Below, piece after piece: positions 1-6,481 of a stretch of DNA of 11,959 bases. The DNA comes from an uncultured Clostridia bacterium (lineage in GTDB: Bacteria > Bacillota > Clostridia > Christensenellales > Borkfalkiaceae). How positions within the stretch are numbered: position 1 is the first letter of the stretch; each line of letters begins with the position of its first letter. The DNA is taken from assembly GCA_947629845.1 (NCBI GenBank), contig CANRFD010000037.1, forward strand, positions 1 through 11,959, read 5' to 3'. The notes under the pieces were generated by a model. That model saw nothing but the letters and a program-made list of their open reading frames with translations. It was not told where the DNA came from and did not search any database. The position numbers and the translations under genes were made by a program.

Positions 1-78
1 CCGCATACTTGCGGCTTAATGACTTTGAGAACGAACTATTCGCGGGCGAACTGCGGAGAGATGCACAAATTAACCCCT

Positions 79-116
79 CGCGCGTATTTATTTTGCAAAG
101 CAAAAGAAATCGCGCG
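79..116 (-). terminator. Long hairpin downstream of smc, probable operon terminator
   Basis: A single long hairpin: outer arms CGCGCG (79-84) and CGCGCG (111-116), then four A-T pairs with one bulged T, then TTTTGC (91-96) against GCAAAA (100-105) around an AAA loop, about 16 base pairs in all. It begins 7 bases after the smc stop codon. On the minus strand the following T-tract is weak (GGGGTTAATTTG). On the plus strand a TTTTT run follows at 121-125, so it could also stop transcription arriving from the other side. The hairpin is seen directly; its use as terminator is inferred. The remaining bases 1-78 show no gene; a 5-bp hairpin (CCGCA/TGCGG) sits at 1-14. Confidence 0.5.
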
Positions 117-123
117 AAACTTT

Positions 124-3100
124 TTACATGACGGTATCCCCGCCGAGGCGTTCTTCGACCTCGGACAGCTTGACGGAGACGATCTTGGAGACGCCCTTCT
201 CCTCCATCGTCACGCCGAAGAGGATGTCCGCCTGGTTCATGGTGGGCTTTCTGTGGGTGATGACGATGAACTGCGTGTCCTTGGAGAACTTCTTGAGATA
301 GCGTGCGAAGCGGTCGACGTTCGCCTCGTCGAGGGCGGCTTCGATCTCGTCGAGAATGCAGAACGGCATGGGGCGGGACTTCAGGATGGCGAACAGGATG
401 GCGATCGCGGTGAACGCCCGTTCGCCGCCCGAGAGCAGGGAAATTTTGGTGAGCTTTTTGCCGGGCGGGCAGGCGATGATCTCCACGCCCGCCTCCAAGG
501 GGTCGGTGCAGTCGGTGTAGTCGAGCTGCATTTCCGCCTTGCCGCCGCCGAAGAGCTCGCGGAAGATGCGGGTGAAGTTGGCGTTGATCTCGTTGAAGCC
601 CTCGTCGAACTGCTTCTGCATCTCGTCGCGCAGGCGGTTGAGAACGCCCGTCAGATCGACGATGCCCTTGTCGAGATCCTCCTTCTGCGTCTGCATCTCG
701 GTGTAGCGGGCGAGGAGGTCGTCGTAGTCGGCTTCGGCGTTGAAGTTGACGGGGCCGAGGGCGGCGATCTTGTGGCGCAGGCTGTTGATGTTCACGGACG
801 CCTGTTTGATGTCGTATTCGGGATCGCGCAAGGCCTGTGCGCTCTCGTATGTAAGCCCGTATGCCTCGTCAATGCGCTGTTTCATGTTTTCGAGGGTGAC
901 TTCCGCCTTGGAAATTTCCAGCTCGCAGGCGTGTTTTTCCTCGGAGAGCGTCACCTGCCGCGTGAGAAGGCCGCGCTTTTCCTCGGCGAGCTTGAGCTGC
1001 TGCGCGTAGGCCGCCTTCTTCTCCTCCTCCGCCGCGGCGAGCCTTTCGCGCAGAATGGAGACGGTGTGCTGCTCCTCGTCGGTGAGCGCGGCGCGCTCCT
1101 CCTCGTGTTTGAGCTGCTCGACGATGCCCTGCTTGCGGAGGATATCCGCCTGCGTGTCGTCCACCTTGCGCACGAGCTGTTCCTTCTCCTCGCCGAGCCG
1201 TACCGCGCTCTCCTCGTCGGCGGCGCGTGCGCTCGCGAGGGACGCACCCTCCACCTGCAGCGCATGCAGCTGTTCGGCGAGGGCGTCGCGGTCGGCCTTG
1301 AGCTTCTCGCTCTCCTGTTCGCGGATGTTCGCCTCCTCGGCGGCCTCCGTGCGGATGCGGGTAAGAAGATCCTTGTTCTCCTCGGAGAGCTGCACTTCGC
1401 TCTCGAGGCTGTCCACCGTGTGGGTGAGCTTCTCTAAAAGGGCGTTGTACTCGGTTTCGTCTGCCTCGGCCTCGTCGAGGAAGGAGCGCACCGCGATCTC
1501 CCGCTGGGAGAGGGCGGCAAAGCGGGCCGTCTCCTCCTGCACGCGCACGCGGAAGGCCTCGCGCTCGGCGCGGGTCTCCTCGAGCGACTTGCTGCATGCG
1601 GCGAGGGCGGACTGCAACTTTTCGAGCATCGCCTTGCGCTTTGCGATGGCCTCCTCGCACTCCTTGATCTGCCGTTCGCCGGCGAGCAGGTTGCCGCTCT
1701 CGCGCCTGCGGGAGCCCCCCGTCATGGCGCCCGACGTGGCGATGGTGTCGCCGTCGAGGGTGACGATCTTGAACGCCCGCGGGTACTTCTTCGCGATGCT
1801 CGTCGCGTTGGCGATGGTATCGCAGATGAGCGTGTTGCCGAGCAGGTTTCTGATGACGTTATCGTAATACGGGTCGTATTTTACGAGCTCCTCCGCAAGC
1901 CCGAGCGCACCGATCTCGCGGAGGGCGAAGGTGAGCTCGCGCATGTTCTGGTGCGGCCGCATCGCCGCAACGGGGAGGAAGGTGACGACGCCGCCGTTGG
2001 TCTTTTTCAGGTATTCGATGAGAAAGCGCGCGTCGTCCGCCGTCGCCGTGACGAGGTTCTGCATCGCCGCGCCGAACGCCGTCTCGATGGCGACTTCGTA
2101 CTTTTTATCCGTCGTCACGATGTCGGCGATCGCGCCCTTGATCTTTGCGCCGAGCTGCGGGTCGTTCTTGGCGTTGAGCTGCAGCCTGCGCACCGAATCG
2201 CGGTAGCCGTCGAAGCGGTTCTTGAGCCCGCGGTACATTTCGAGGTTGTTGTTGAGATTGGAGATGGAGGCGGTGCAGTTCATCACGTCCTGCGAGAGCT
2301 GCCGTTCGGAGCCCGCAAGTTCGGTCTCCTCCTCGGCGAGCCGCGCTTCCTCGGCGTCCTTGGCGTCGAGAAACTTTTCGCAGGCCGCCTTCTCCTTGAG
2401 ACATTCGTCGAGCTGTGCGGAGAACTCCGCCTTGCGCTCGGCGACCTTGGCGATGGCGGTGCGGACTTCCTCCGCCCTGTCCTGCGCGGCGTCGCGCTTG
2501 GCGGAAAGGCTGCCCACGTTGGCGCGGACGTCGGCGAGGTTCTCCACGGAGGAGAGCTCGCTTGCGCGTTTTTCGGAGGAGAGCCGCTCGTGTGCGGCGA
2601 CGCGCGCCTCGGCCTCGGCGACCTTGCGCGTCAGCGTCTCGCTCTCGCGGGCGATCTCCGCGGCGCGCCTTTCGTTCTTTGCGGCGCGCGCCCTGCCCTC
2701 CGTGACGAGGGCGTCGATCTCGCGGATCCTGCGGCGGGAATACTCCACGTCGTCGGAGGCCGCGGAGAGCTCCCTGCGGAAGGCCTGAATGCGTTCGCTC
2801 AAGACCTTCGCCTCGCCCGTCTTGTGCTCCATGCCGACCTCGAAGAGGCGCAGCTTCTCGTTGAGAGAGCGCAGCTGGCTGTCGGCACGCTCGATCTGTC
2901 CGCGGCAGGCGGCGTCGCCGTCGTCCACTTCGGCAAGGCGGTGCTCCACCTCCTCGGTGCGCGCCTGAATGCCCGCGATGCGCTTCTGCATCTCGGCCGT
3001 CTCCCCCGCGAAATTATCGTAGCGCAGGAGGTAGGAATTGACCTCCTCGTATTTGAGACTCTCGGAAAATTCGCGGTACTTCTTTGCCGTCTCCGCCTGT

Positions 3101-3720
3101 TTTTCGAGGGGCTTGAGCTGTTTTTCCGCCTCGTCCATGCGCTGGACGAACACGGTGAGATTGTCCCGTGCGCTCTCGAGCTTGCGTTCGATCTCCCCCT
3201 TCTGCGTCTTGAACTGCATGACGCCCGTCGCTTCCTCGAAGATGGCGCGCCTGTCCTCGGGCTTGGCGTTCATGATCTGCTCGACCTTGCCCTGCCCGAT
3301 GATGGAGTAGCCCTCCCGCCCGATGCCCACGCCGTGCAGGAGGTTGACGATGTCCCTGCGCAGGCAGGGCTGCATGTTGATCAGGTATTCGCTCTCGCCC
3401 GAGCGGTAGAGGCGGCGCGTCATGGCGACCTCTTCGTACTCGATGTCGAACATCTTCTGCGAATTGTCGAACACGAGCGTCACTTCGCAATAGGAGAGCT
3501 GGCGGCGCGTCTCCGTGCCGCCGAAGATGACGTCCTGCATGCTGGTGCCGCGCAGCGACTTTGCCGACTGCTCGCCGAGCACCCAGCGCACGGCGTCCGC
3601 AACGTTGGACTTGCCGCAGCCGTTGGGGCCGACGATGCAAGTCACGCCGTCGTCGAATTTGATGGAGGTCTTGTCCGCAAACGACTTAAACCCCGTTAAG
3701 ATGACTTCTTTGAAATTCAA
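124..3720 (-). CDS. smc: Chromosome segregation ATPase SMC
   Basis: Structural maintenance of chromosomes protein, 1198 aa, close to the usual Firmicutes length (about 1190). It forms a homodimeric ring that, with ScpA and ScpB, extrudes and compacts DNA around the origin. Seen in the sequence: N-terminal ATPase half with Walker A GPNGCGKS (31-38) and a Q-loop region GQGKVEQIM; a long charged coiled coil; a hinge domain around residues 505-670 that includes GAMTGGS (about 664-670); a second coiled coil; a C-terminal ATPase half with signature LSGGER (1096-1101), Walker B FCILDE (1120-1125) and the H-switch histidine in VITHRK (about 1156). All catalytic motifs are intact. The start is TTG at 3718-3720, overlapping the rnc stop TGA as TTGA and preceded by GAGGG at about 7-base spacing; the residues NFKEVILTGFKSF match the family's first strand, so no upstream start is needed. 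It is the last gene of the plsX-rnc-smc operon; ftsY, a common next neighbour, is not visible in the 123 bases that remain. Confidence 0.98.
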   Translation of the reverse strand: MNFKEVILTGFKSFADKTSIKFDDGVTCIVGPNGCGKSNVADAVRWVLGEQSAKSLRGTSMQDVIFGGTETRRQLSYCEVTLVFDNSQKMFDIEYEEVAMTRRLYRSGESEYLINMQPCLRRDIVNLLHGVGIGREGYSIIGQGKVEQIMNAKPEDRRAIFEEATGVMQFKTQKGEIERKLESARDNLTVFVQRMDEAEKQLKPLEKQAETAKKYREFSESLKYEEVNSYLLRYDNFAGETAEMQKRIAGIQARTEEVEHRLAEVDDGDAACRGQIERADSQLRSLNEKLRLFEVGMEHKTGEAKVLSERIQAFRRELSAASDDVEYSRRRIREIDALVTEGRARAAKNERRAAEIARESETLTRKVAEAEARVAAHERLSSEKRASELSSVENLADVRANVGSLSAKRDAAQDRAEEVRTAIAKVAERKAEFSAQLDECLKEKAACEKFLDAKDAEEARLAEEETELAGSERQLSQDVMNCTASISNLNNNLEMYRGLKNRFDGYRDSVRRLQLNAKNDPQLGAKIKGAIADIVTTDKKYEVAIETAFGAAMQNLVTATADDARFLIEYLKKTNGGVVTFLPVAAMRPHQNMRELTFALREIGALGLAEELVKYDPYYDNVIRNLLGNTLICDTIANATSIAKKYPRAFKIVTLDGDTIATSGAMTGGSRRRESGNLLAGERQIKECEEAIAKRKAMLEKLQSALAACSKSLEETRAEREAFRVRVQEETARFAALSQREIAVRSFLDEAEADETEYNALLEKLTHTVDSLESEVQLSEENKDLLTRIRTEAAEEANIREQESEKLKADRDALAEQLHALQVEGASLASARAADEESAVRLGEEKEQLVRKVDDTQADILRKQGIVEQLKHEEERAALTDEEQHTVSILRERLAAAEEEKKAAYAQQLKLAEEKRGLLTRQVTLSEEKHACELEISKAEVTLENMKQRIDEAYGLTYESAQALRDPEYDIKQASVNINSLRHKIAALGPVNFNAEADYDDLLARYTEMQTQKEDLDKGIVDLTGVLNRLRDEMQKQFDEGFNEINANFTRIFRELFGGGKAEMQLDYTDCTDPLEAGVEIIACPPGKKLTKISLLSGGERAFTAIAILFAILKSRPMPFCILDEIEAALDEANVDRFARYLKKFSKDTQFIVITHRKPTMNQADILFGVTMEEKGVSKIVSVKLSEVEERLGGDTVM

Positions 3721-4376
3721 AGTGTTTCCCTCGCCGTTAAAATTTCCAACAGACGCCTCGCCGCGGCCGTCTCCGCCGCCTTCTTGCTCGCGCCCGTCCC
3801 CTTTGCGCTCTTGCCGAGCGCCTTCACCGTGCAGTCGTAGCCCCCGTCCGTCTGTTTTACCCGATAGTCGGGCGTCTCCTGCACGCGCTCCTGCACATAT
3901 TCCTGCAGGAGCGATTTATAGTTCTCCGTCTCGATCTCCGAGAGATACTTCTTCAAAAACGGCCGAACGGCCTCCATGCCGCCGTCGAGGTACAGCCCCG
4001 CGACGCAGGCCTCGAAGAGGTTAGACGCCGTCTTGCCCCCGACGTTGTGCTCCCCGCCCGAATAGCGGAGAAAGCGCATCAGCCGCGCCCGCGCCTCCGC
4101 GCGCTCCAAGGCGCTCTGCGAGACGTACCGCTTGCGCGTTTCGGTCAGCTTGCCCTCGTCCTCCGCGCTCGCCTCGAACAGCTCCTCCGTCACGGCGAGC
4201 CCCAAAACGGCGTCGCCCAAAAATTCCAGCCGCTCGTTGTGCGCCCCGCCGAACGCATTGGCGTACGACTTGTGCGTGAAGCAGGAGAGCAGCAATTTTT
4301 TATCGCGAAAGGTGTGCCCGAGCGCCTCTTCTGCGGCGGAGAAGGTCTCCTCCGTCCAGTTTTCGCCGTTATTCAT
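3717..4376 (-). CDS. rnc: Ribonuclease III
   Basis: Double-stranded RNA endonuclease of 219 aa that processes rRNA precursors and structured mRNAs as a dimer. The RNase III domain spans about residues 8-145, with the signature NERLEFLGDAVL giving the acidic residues E48, E51 and D55, then E74 (EGKLTETR) and E122. A C-terminal dsRNA-binding domain spans about 154-213 and keeps the helix motif KGTGASKKAAETAAAR. The position equivalent to E. coli D114 is Asn here (N119, in SNLFEA), while the key E122 (E. coli E117) is present; see findings. The ATG at 4376 lies inside the plsX 3' end (8-base overlap ATGAATAA), which suggests translational coupling; a weak GGAA Shine-Dalgarno lies 7-10 bases upstream. 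The stop TGA overlaps the smc TTG start. The plsX-rnc-smc order is typical of Firmicutes, supporting the call. Confidence 0.97.
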   Translation of the reverse strand: MNNGENWTEETFSAAEEALGHTFRDKKLLLSCFTHKSYANAFGGAHNERLEFLGDAVLGLAVTEELFEASAEDEGKLTETRKRYVSQSALERAEARARLMRFLRYSGGEHNVGGKTASNLFEACVAGLYLDGGMEAVRPFLKKYLSEIETENYKSLLQEYVQERVQETPDYRVKQTDGGYDCTVKALGKSAKGTGASKKAAETAAARRLLEILTARETL

Positions 4377-5394
4377 CGGGCGTTTCCGTTACGCCCGCGC
4401 GGGCGAACGCCTCGGTGATCTTTTCGATGAGCCCGCCGCTGCACGCGTCCACCGCCTGCACGACGGAGGGCGTGATGGACTTCGCCATGGATGCGCCGTG
4501 GCTCTTGACGACCACCTTTTTGAGCCCCAAAAACATGGTGCCGCCGAGGCGCGCGTAGTCGAGAATGGCGGCGAGCCGCCCGATCTTCTTGCGCACGAAG
4601 AGGTAGCTTATTTTGCTGCCGGGCGAACGGCGGAACTCCGTCTCGAGGAGGGACTTCACGGCCTTGCCGCACCCCTCCGCCGACTTCAGGGCGATGTTGC
4701 CCGAGAACCCGTCCGACACGGCGACGTCGACGTCTCCGCACATGATGTCCCGCCCCTCGATGTTGCCGACGAAGCGGATGCCCTTGAGCTCGCTGAGCAG
4801 GGCGAAGGCCTCCCTGTGGAGGGTATCCCCCTTGTGCTCCTCGGTGCCGTTGGAGAGCAGCCCCACGCGGGGAGCTTCCACCCCCAACACGCCCGCATAC
4901 GCCGCCGCCATCATGCCGAACTGGGCGAGGAAGGCGGGCTTGCACTCGGCGTTTGCGCCGCAGTCGCAGAGGAGCGTCTGCGTGCCGCGCACGTTGGGAA
5001 TGCCGGGGCAGAGCGCGGGGCGGATGACGCCCTTGATCCTGCCGACGTGCATCACGCCGCCCGCGAACAGGGCGCCCGTCGAGCCCGCCGAAACGAAACC
5101 GCCCACGTTCTCGTCCTCCTTGAGCATCTTCAGCCCGACGACGAGGGAACTGTCCCGCTTGGTGCGCACCGCCTGCGTGGGGATGTCGTCCCCGTTCACC
5201 ACCTCCGTGCAGTGCCTTACGTCCACGCGCGAAGCGTCGTATTTATATTTGGAAAGCTCCGCCTTTACGAGGTTTTCGTCCCCCGTAAACACGAGCATGA
5301 AATCCTTTCTTTCGTCCAGCGCGGCAAGCGCGCCCTTCACGATCTCCCCGGGGGCGTTGTCGCCGCCCATCGCGTCCACTACGATTTTCAACAT
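4369..5394 (-). CDS. plsX: Phosphate acyltransferase PlsX
   Basis: Converts acyl-ACP and phosphate to acyl-phosphate, the donor for PlsY, and so starts phospholipid synthesis; a peripheral membrane enzyme. The protein is 341 aa, normal for the family. Diagnostic segments are VVDAMGGDNAP (5-15), SAGSTGALFAGG (102-113, family usually SAGNTGA), VGLLSNGTEEHKGD (177-190), GFSGNIALKSAEG (229-241) and LDYARLGGTMFLG followed by SHGASMAK (278-305). The open frame continues upstream, but the ATG at 5394 is chosen because the family motif begins at residue 1 (MLKIVVDAMGG), a GGGAGG Shine-Dalgarno lies about 9 bases before it, and a consensus promoter sits just beyond. It is the first gene of the operon with rnc and smc; fabD, fabG and acpP, frequent members of this cluster, are missing. 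No FapR-type operator was seen. Confidence 0.97.
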   Translation of the reverse strand: MLKIVVDAMGGDNAPGEIVKGALAALDERKDFMLVFTGDENLVKAELSKYKYDASRVDVRHCTEVVNGDDIPTQAVRTKRDSSLVVGLKMLKEDENVGGFVSAGSTGALFAGGVMHVGRIKGVIRPALCPGIPNVRGTQTLLCDCGANAECKPAFLAQFGMMAAAYAGVLGVEAPRVGLLSNGTEEHKGDTLHREAFALLSELKGIRFVGNIEGRDIMCGDVDVAVSDGFSGNIALKSAEGCGKAVKSLLETEFRRSPGSKISYLFVRKKIGRLAAILDYARLGGTMFLGLKKVVVKSHGASMAKSITPSVVQAVDACSGGLIEKITEAFARAGVTETPDE

Positions 5395-5427
5395 CTGCCT
5401 GCCTCCCCGTAAAAATCCACAGATAAC

Positions 5428-5456
5428 ATTATACCATTTTTTTACGGAAAACACAA
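5428..5456 (-). promoter_or_regulatory. Sigma-A-type promoter of the plsX-rnc-smc operon
   Basis: On the minus strand a -35 box TTGTGT (5456-5451) is followed by exactly 17 bases and a perfect TATAAT (5433-5428). The bases before the -10 read TGG, giving an extended TGnTATAAT. The predicted start of transcription is near 5421, leaving a leader of about 27 bases that contains the plsX Shine-Dalgarno. Confidence 0.85.
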
Positions 5457-5522
5457 TGCTTTGACGGCTTTCCGCCGAAAAAATCCTGCCCCTCGGGAAA
5501 TTTTTTATTGTTTTCCGCCCCC

Positions 5523-5547
5523 ATTCCGCCCGATCGGGCAGCGGAAT
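5523..5547. promoter_or_regulatory. Inverted repeat between plsX and mazF, possible operator
   Basis: A perfect 12-bp palindrome GCCCGATCGGGC (5528-5539) lies within a longer interrupted inverted repeat: ATTCCG (5523-5528) and CGGAAT (5542-5547) flank it with a 3-base offset (CAG). It lies in the 279-bp divergent gap, about 70 bp upstream of the plsX -35 box and about 85 bp upstream of the likely mazF -10. No T-run follows on either strand, so a terminator is unlikely. The binding protein is unknown. The rest of 5395-5673 holds the plsX promoter, a short CGGC/GCCG hairpin near 5465-5476, and no gene. Confidence 0.4.
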
Positions 5548-5630
5548 AGCCCCTTCCGCCCGCCCTGCGTATAAATTGCGGCGGGGCTGTCCACAATCTC
5601 TGTGCGCGGGCAAACTTCTCTCCCGTTACA

Positions 5631-5636
5631 TATACT
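5631..5636 (+). promoter_or_regulatory. Possible -10 box for mazF
   Basis: TATACT lies 37 bases before the mazF ATG and differs from TATAAT at one base. No convincing -35 box lies 16-18 bases upstream (GGGCAA at 17), so this promoter would be weak or need an activator. Confidence 0.3.
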
Positions 5637-5673
5637 GATAGCGGAAGGATTTGCTCACGGAAGAGGAAAGAGT

Positions 5674-6021
5674 ATGGTCGTCAAGCGCGGAGAACTCTAT
5701 TATGCCGATCTCTCCCCCGTCGTGGGGAGCGAACAGGGCGGGGTGCGCCCCGTGCTCGTCGTGCAGAACGATACGGGCAACAAGTATTCGCCCACCGTCA
5801 TCGCCGCCGCCGTCACGAGCAAGATCCACAAGGCGCGGCTCCCCACGCACATCGAGCTGCCCTCCGCCTTCGGGCTCGCCAAGGACAGCGTCATCCTGCT
5901 CGAACAGATCAGGACGATCGACAAGCGGCGGCTGATGTCGCGCATCGGCGAACTGCCCGCCTCCACGATGTCACGGGTCAACCGCGCCATACTCATCTCC
6001 CTCGGCTTCGGCGACGCCTGA
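5674..6021 (+). CDS. mazF: MazF/PemK-family mRNA interferase (EndoA-like), orphan
   Basis: Sequence-specific endoribonuclease toxin of 115 aa, which cuts mRNA at short ACA/UACAU-like sites in characterised relatives. The opening (MVVKRGELYYADLSPVVGSE), the segment RPVLVVQNDTGNKYSPT and the C-terminal ILLEQIRTIDKRRL are the hallmarks of the Bacillus-type EndoA branch. The two catalytic residues known from B. subtilis MazF, R25 and T48, fall at exactly those positions. The ATG at 5674 is chosen because an AGAGGA Shine-Dalgarno precedes it by about 8 bases and the family fold starts here; an upstream in-frame GTG at 5602 would only add 24 unrelated residues. It is transcribed away from plsX. No MazE-like antitoxin gene is found in the 279 bp upstream or directly downstream, unlike the usual mazE-mazF pair. 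Cleavage specificity cannot be read from the sequence. Confidence 0.95.
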   Translation: MVVKRGELYYADLSPVVGSEQGGVRPVLVVQNDTGNKYSPTVIAAAVTSKIHKARLPTHIELPSAFGLAKDSVILLEQIRTIDKRRLMSRIGELPASTMSRVNRAILISLGFGDA

Positions 6022-6043
6022 CCGCCCCCGCCTTGGCTGATTG

Positions 6044-6099
6044 CCCTCATCCCGAGGGCGTAGCCCGAGTGGATCTTCCCCCATCGATCGAATTGCCCC
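6044..6099. repeat. Dispersed repeat module X, copy 1
   Basis: A 56-bp unit starting CCCTCATCCCGAGG and ending GAATTGCCCC. It matches 11683-11742 throughout except in the centre, where the two copies carry different hairpins: here GGGC-GTA-GCCC (6056-6066). It lies 22 bases after the mazF stop. No coding potential is credible. Confidence 0.75.
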
Positions 6100-6116
6100 T
6101 GCCCTTCCGCCCCTGT

Positions 6117-6197
6117 CTTGGCTCCCCCTCGAGGGGGAGCTGTCACGCAGTGACTGAAGGGGTGTCACATAATCACGCTCCGCCGCCTCCTCGGGAG
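6117..6197. repeat. Dispersed repeat module Y, copy 1 (double hairpin)
   Basis: An 81-bp unit that recurs at 6270-6350 with one mismatch (G6184 versus C6337). It contains a perfect 20-bp palindrome (6121-6140, arms GCTCCCCC and GGGGGAGC around TCGA), then a second hairpin GTCAC-GCA-GTGAC (6142-6154), then GAAGGGGTG, then CATAATCACG (6168-6177). The same design recurs with other sequence at 11606-11653. Confidence 0.85.
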
Positions 6198-6210
6198 CCT
6201 TTCTATCTTG

Positions 6211-6243
6211 CCCCCTCCATGGGAGGGGGGTAGGGGGGTGGGG
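6211..6243 (+). repeat. C/G-tract hairpin with G-quadruplex motif
   Basis: A perfect 8-bp hairpin CCCCCTCC-ATG-GGAGGGGG (6211-6229) leads into GTAGGGGGGTGGGG. The right half (6221-6243) has four G-runs of at least three separated by loops of 1, 2 and 1 bases, the classic intramolecular G-quadruplex pattern on the plus strand. It resembles module Y with the second hairpin lost. Confidence 0.6.
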
Positions 6244-6269
6244 CTTCACTCTCTTGCGACGCGCCCCAC

Positions 6270-6350
6270 CTTGGCTCCCCCTCGAGGGGGAGCTGTCACG
6301 CAGTGACTGAAGGGGTGTCACATAATCACGCTCCGCCCCCTCCTCGGGAG
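6270..6350. repeat. Dispersed repeat module Y, copy 2 (double hairpin)
   Basis: The same 81 bp as 6117-6197, offset by exactly 153 bp, with 80 of 81 positions identical. It has the 20-bp palindrome at 6274-6293, the GTCAC-GCA-GTGAC hairpin at 6295-6307 and CATAATCACG at 6321-6330. The single substitution lets its 3' end extend into a CCCTCC-TCG-GGAGGG hairpin with the following bases. Together the two copies and the spacer form a 1.5-unit tandem array. Confidence 0.85.
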
Positions 6351-6357
6351 GGATGGA

Positions 6358-6402
6358 GCGGCGCATCGTGCTCAACAGCCCTGTGGGCTGTAAACGCGCC
6401 GC
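6358..6402. other. Nested two-stem structure, possible RNA element
   Basis: Outer arms GCGGCGC (6358-6364) and GCGCCGC (6396-6402) pair perfectly and enclose an inner hairpin ACAGCC-CTGTG-GGCTGT (6375-6391). The internal loop is asymmetric, ten bases on the 5' side and four on the 3' side. Read on the plus strand it is followed 30 bases later by a strong terminator, which is the arrangement of a small structured transcript, but no promoter was found. Confidence 0.35.
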
Positions 6403-6410
6403 GACAGGAG

Positions 6411-6430
6411 GCGTACCCCCCCCCTTACGC
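6411..6430. other. C9 homopolymer in a short hairpin
   Basis: GCGTA (6411-6415) pairs with TACGC (6426-6430) across a loop of nine C and one T. The run of nine C (6416-6424) is the longest C/G homopolymer I noticed in the window. It is intergenic, just beyond the terminator of the lipoprotein gene. Confidence 0.4.
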
Positions 6431-6431
6431 A

Positions 6432-6457
6432 AAAAGACCTCCCGCGGGAGGTCTTTT
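6432..6457 (-). terminator. Bidirectional intrinsic terminator, copy 1
   Basis: A perfect 26-bp palindrome with arms AAAAGACCTCCCG and CGGGAGGTCTTTT. It ends in a T-run whichever strand is read. It lies 25 bases after the stop of the minus-strand lipoprotein gene and can also stop plus-strand transcription coming from mazF and the repeat region. 31 bases here (6427-6457) are identical to 7757-7787. Confidence 0.92.
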
Positions 6458-6481
6458 GAGCAAAAGATTTTCGGCAACGGT

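Noticed and set aside
19..1437. 472-aa plus-strand open frame over the 3' half of smc
   Set aside because: Entirely antisense to smc, which has intact catalytic motifs. The translation is low-complexity Leu/Gly/Glu/Arg typical of antisense reading of GC-rich genes.
1951..3699. 582-aa plus-strand open frame over the 5' half of smc
   Set aside because: Antisense shadow with no recognisable domain; high GC content removes stop codons.
4132..5412. 426-aa plus-strand open frame opposite plsX and rnc
   Set aside because: Antisense to two certain genes and no motif of its own.
5490..5515. Terminator from CCC/GGG and the following T-run between plsX and mazF
   Set aside because: The stem is only three base pairs and no gene reads into it on the plus strand.
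5395..5613. N-terminal extension of plsX upstream of 5394
   Set aside because: It would cross the -10 and -35 boxes and adds residues absent from the family, while ATG 5394 has a good Shine-Dalgarno.
5602..5673. GTG start extending MazF by 24 residues
   Set aside because: The MazF fold starts at MVVKRGE and the Shine-Dalgarno directly precedes 5674.
6117..6350. CRISPR array
   Set aside because: Only two copies, the unit is 81 bp and palindromic, the spacing is not that of repeats and spacers, and there are no cas genes.
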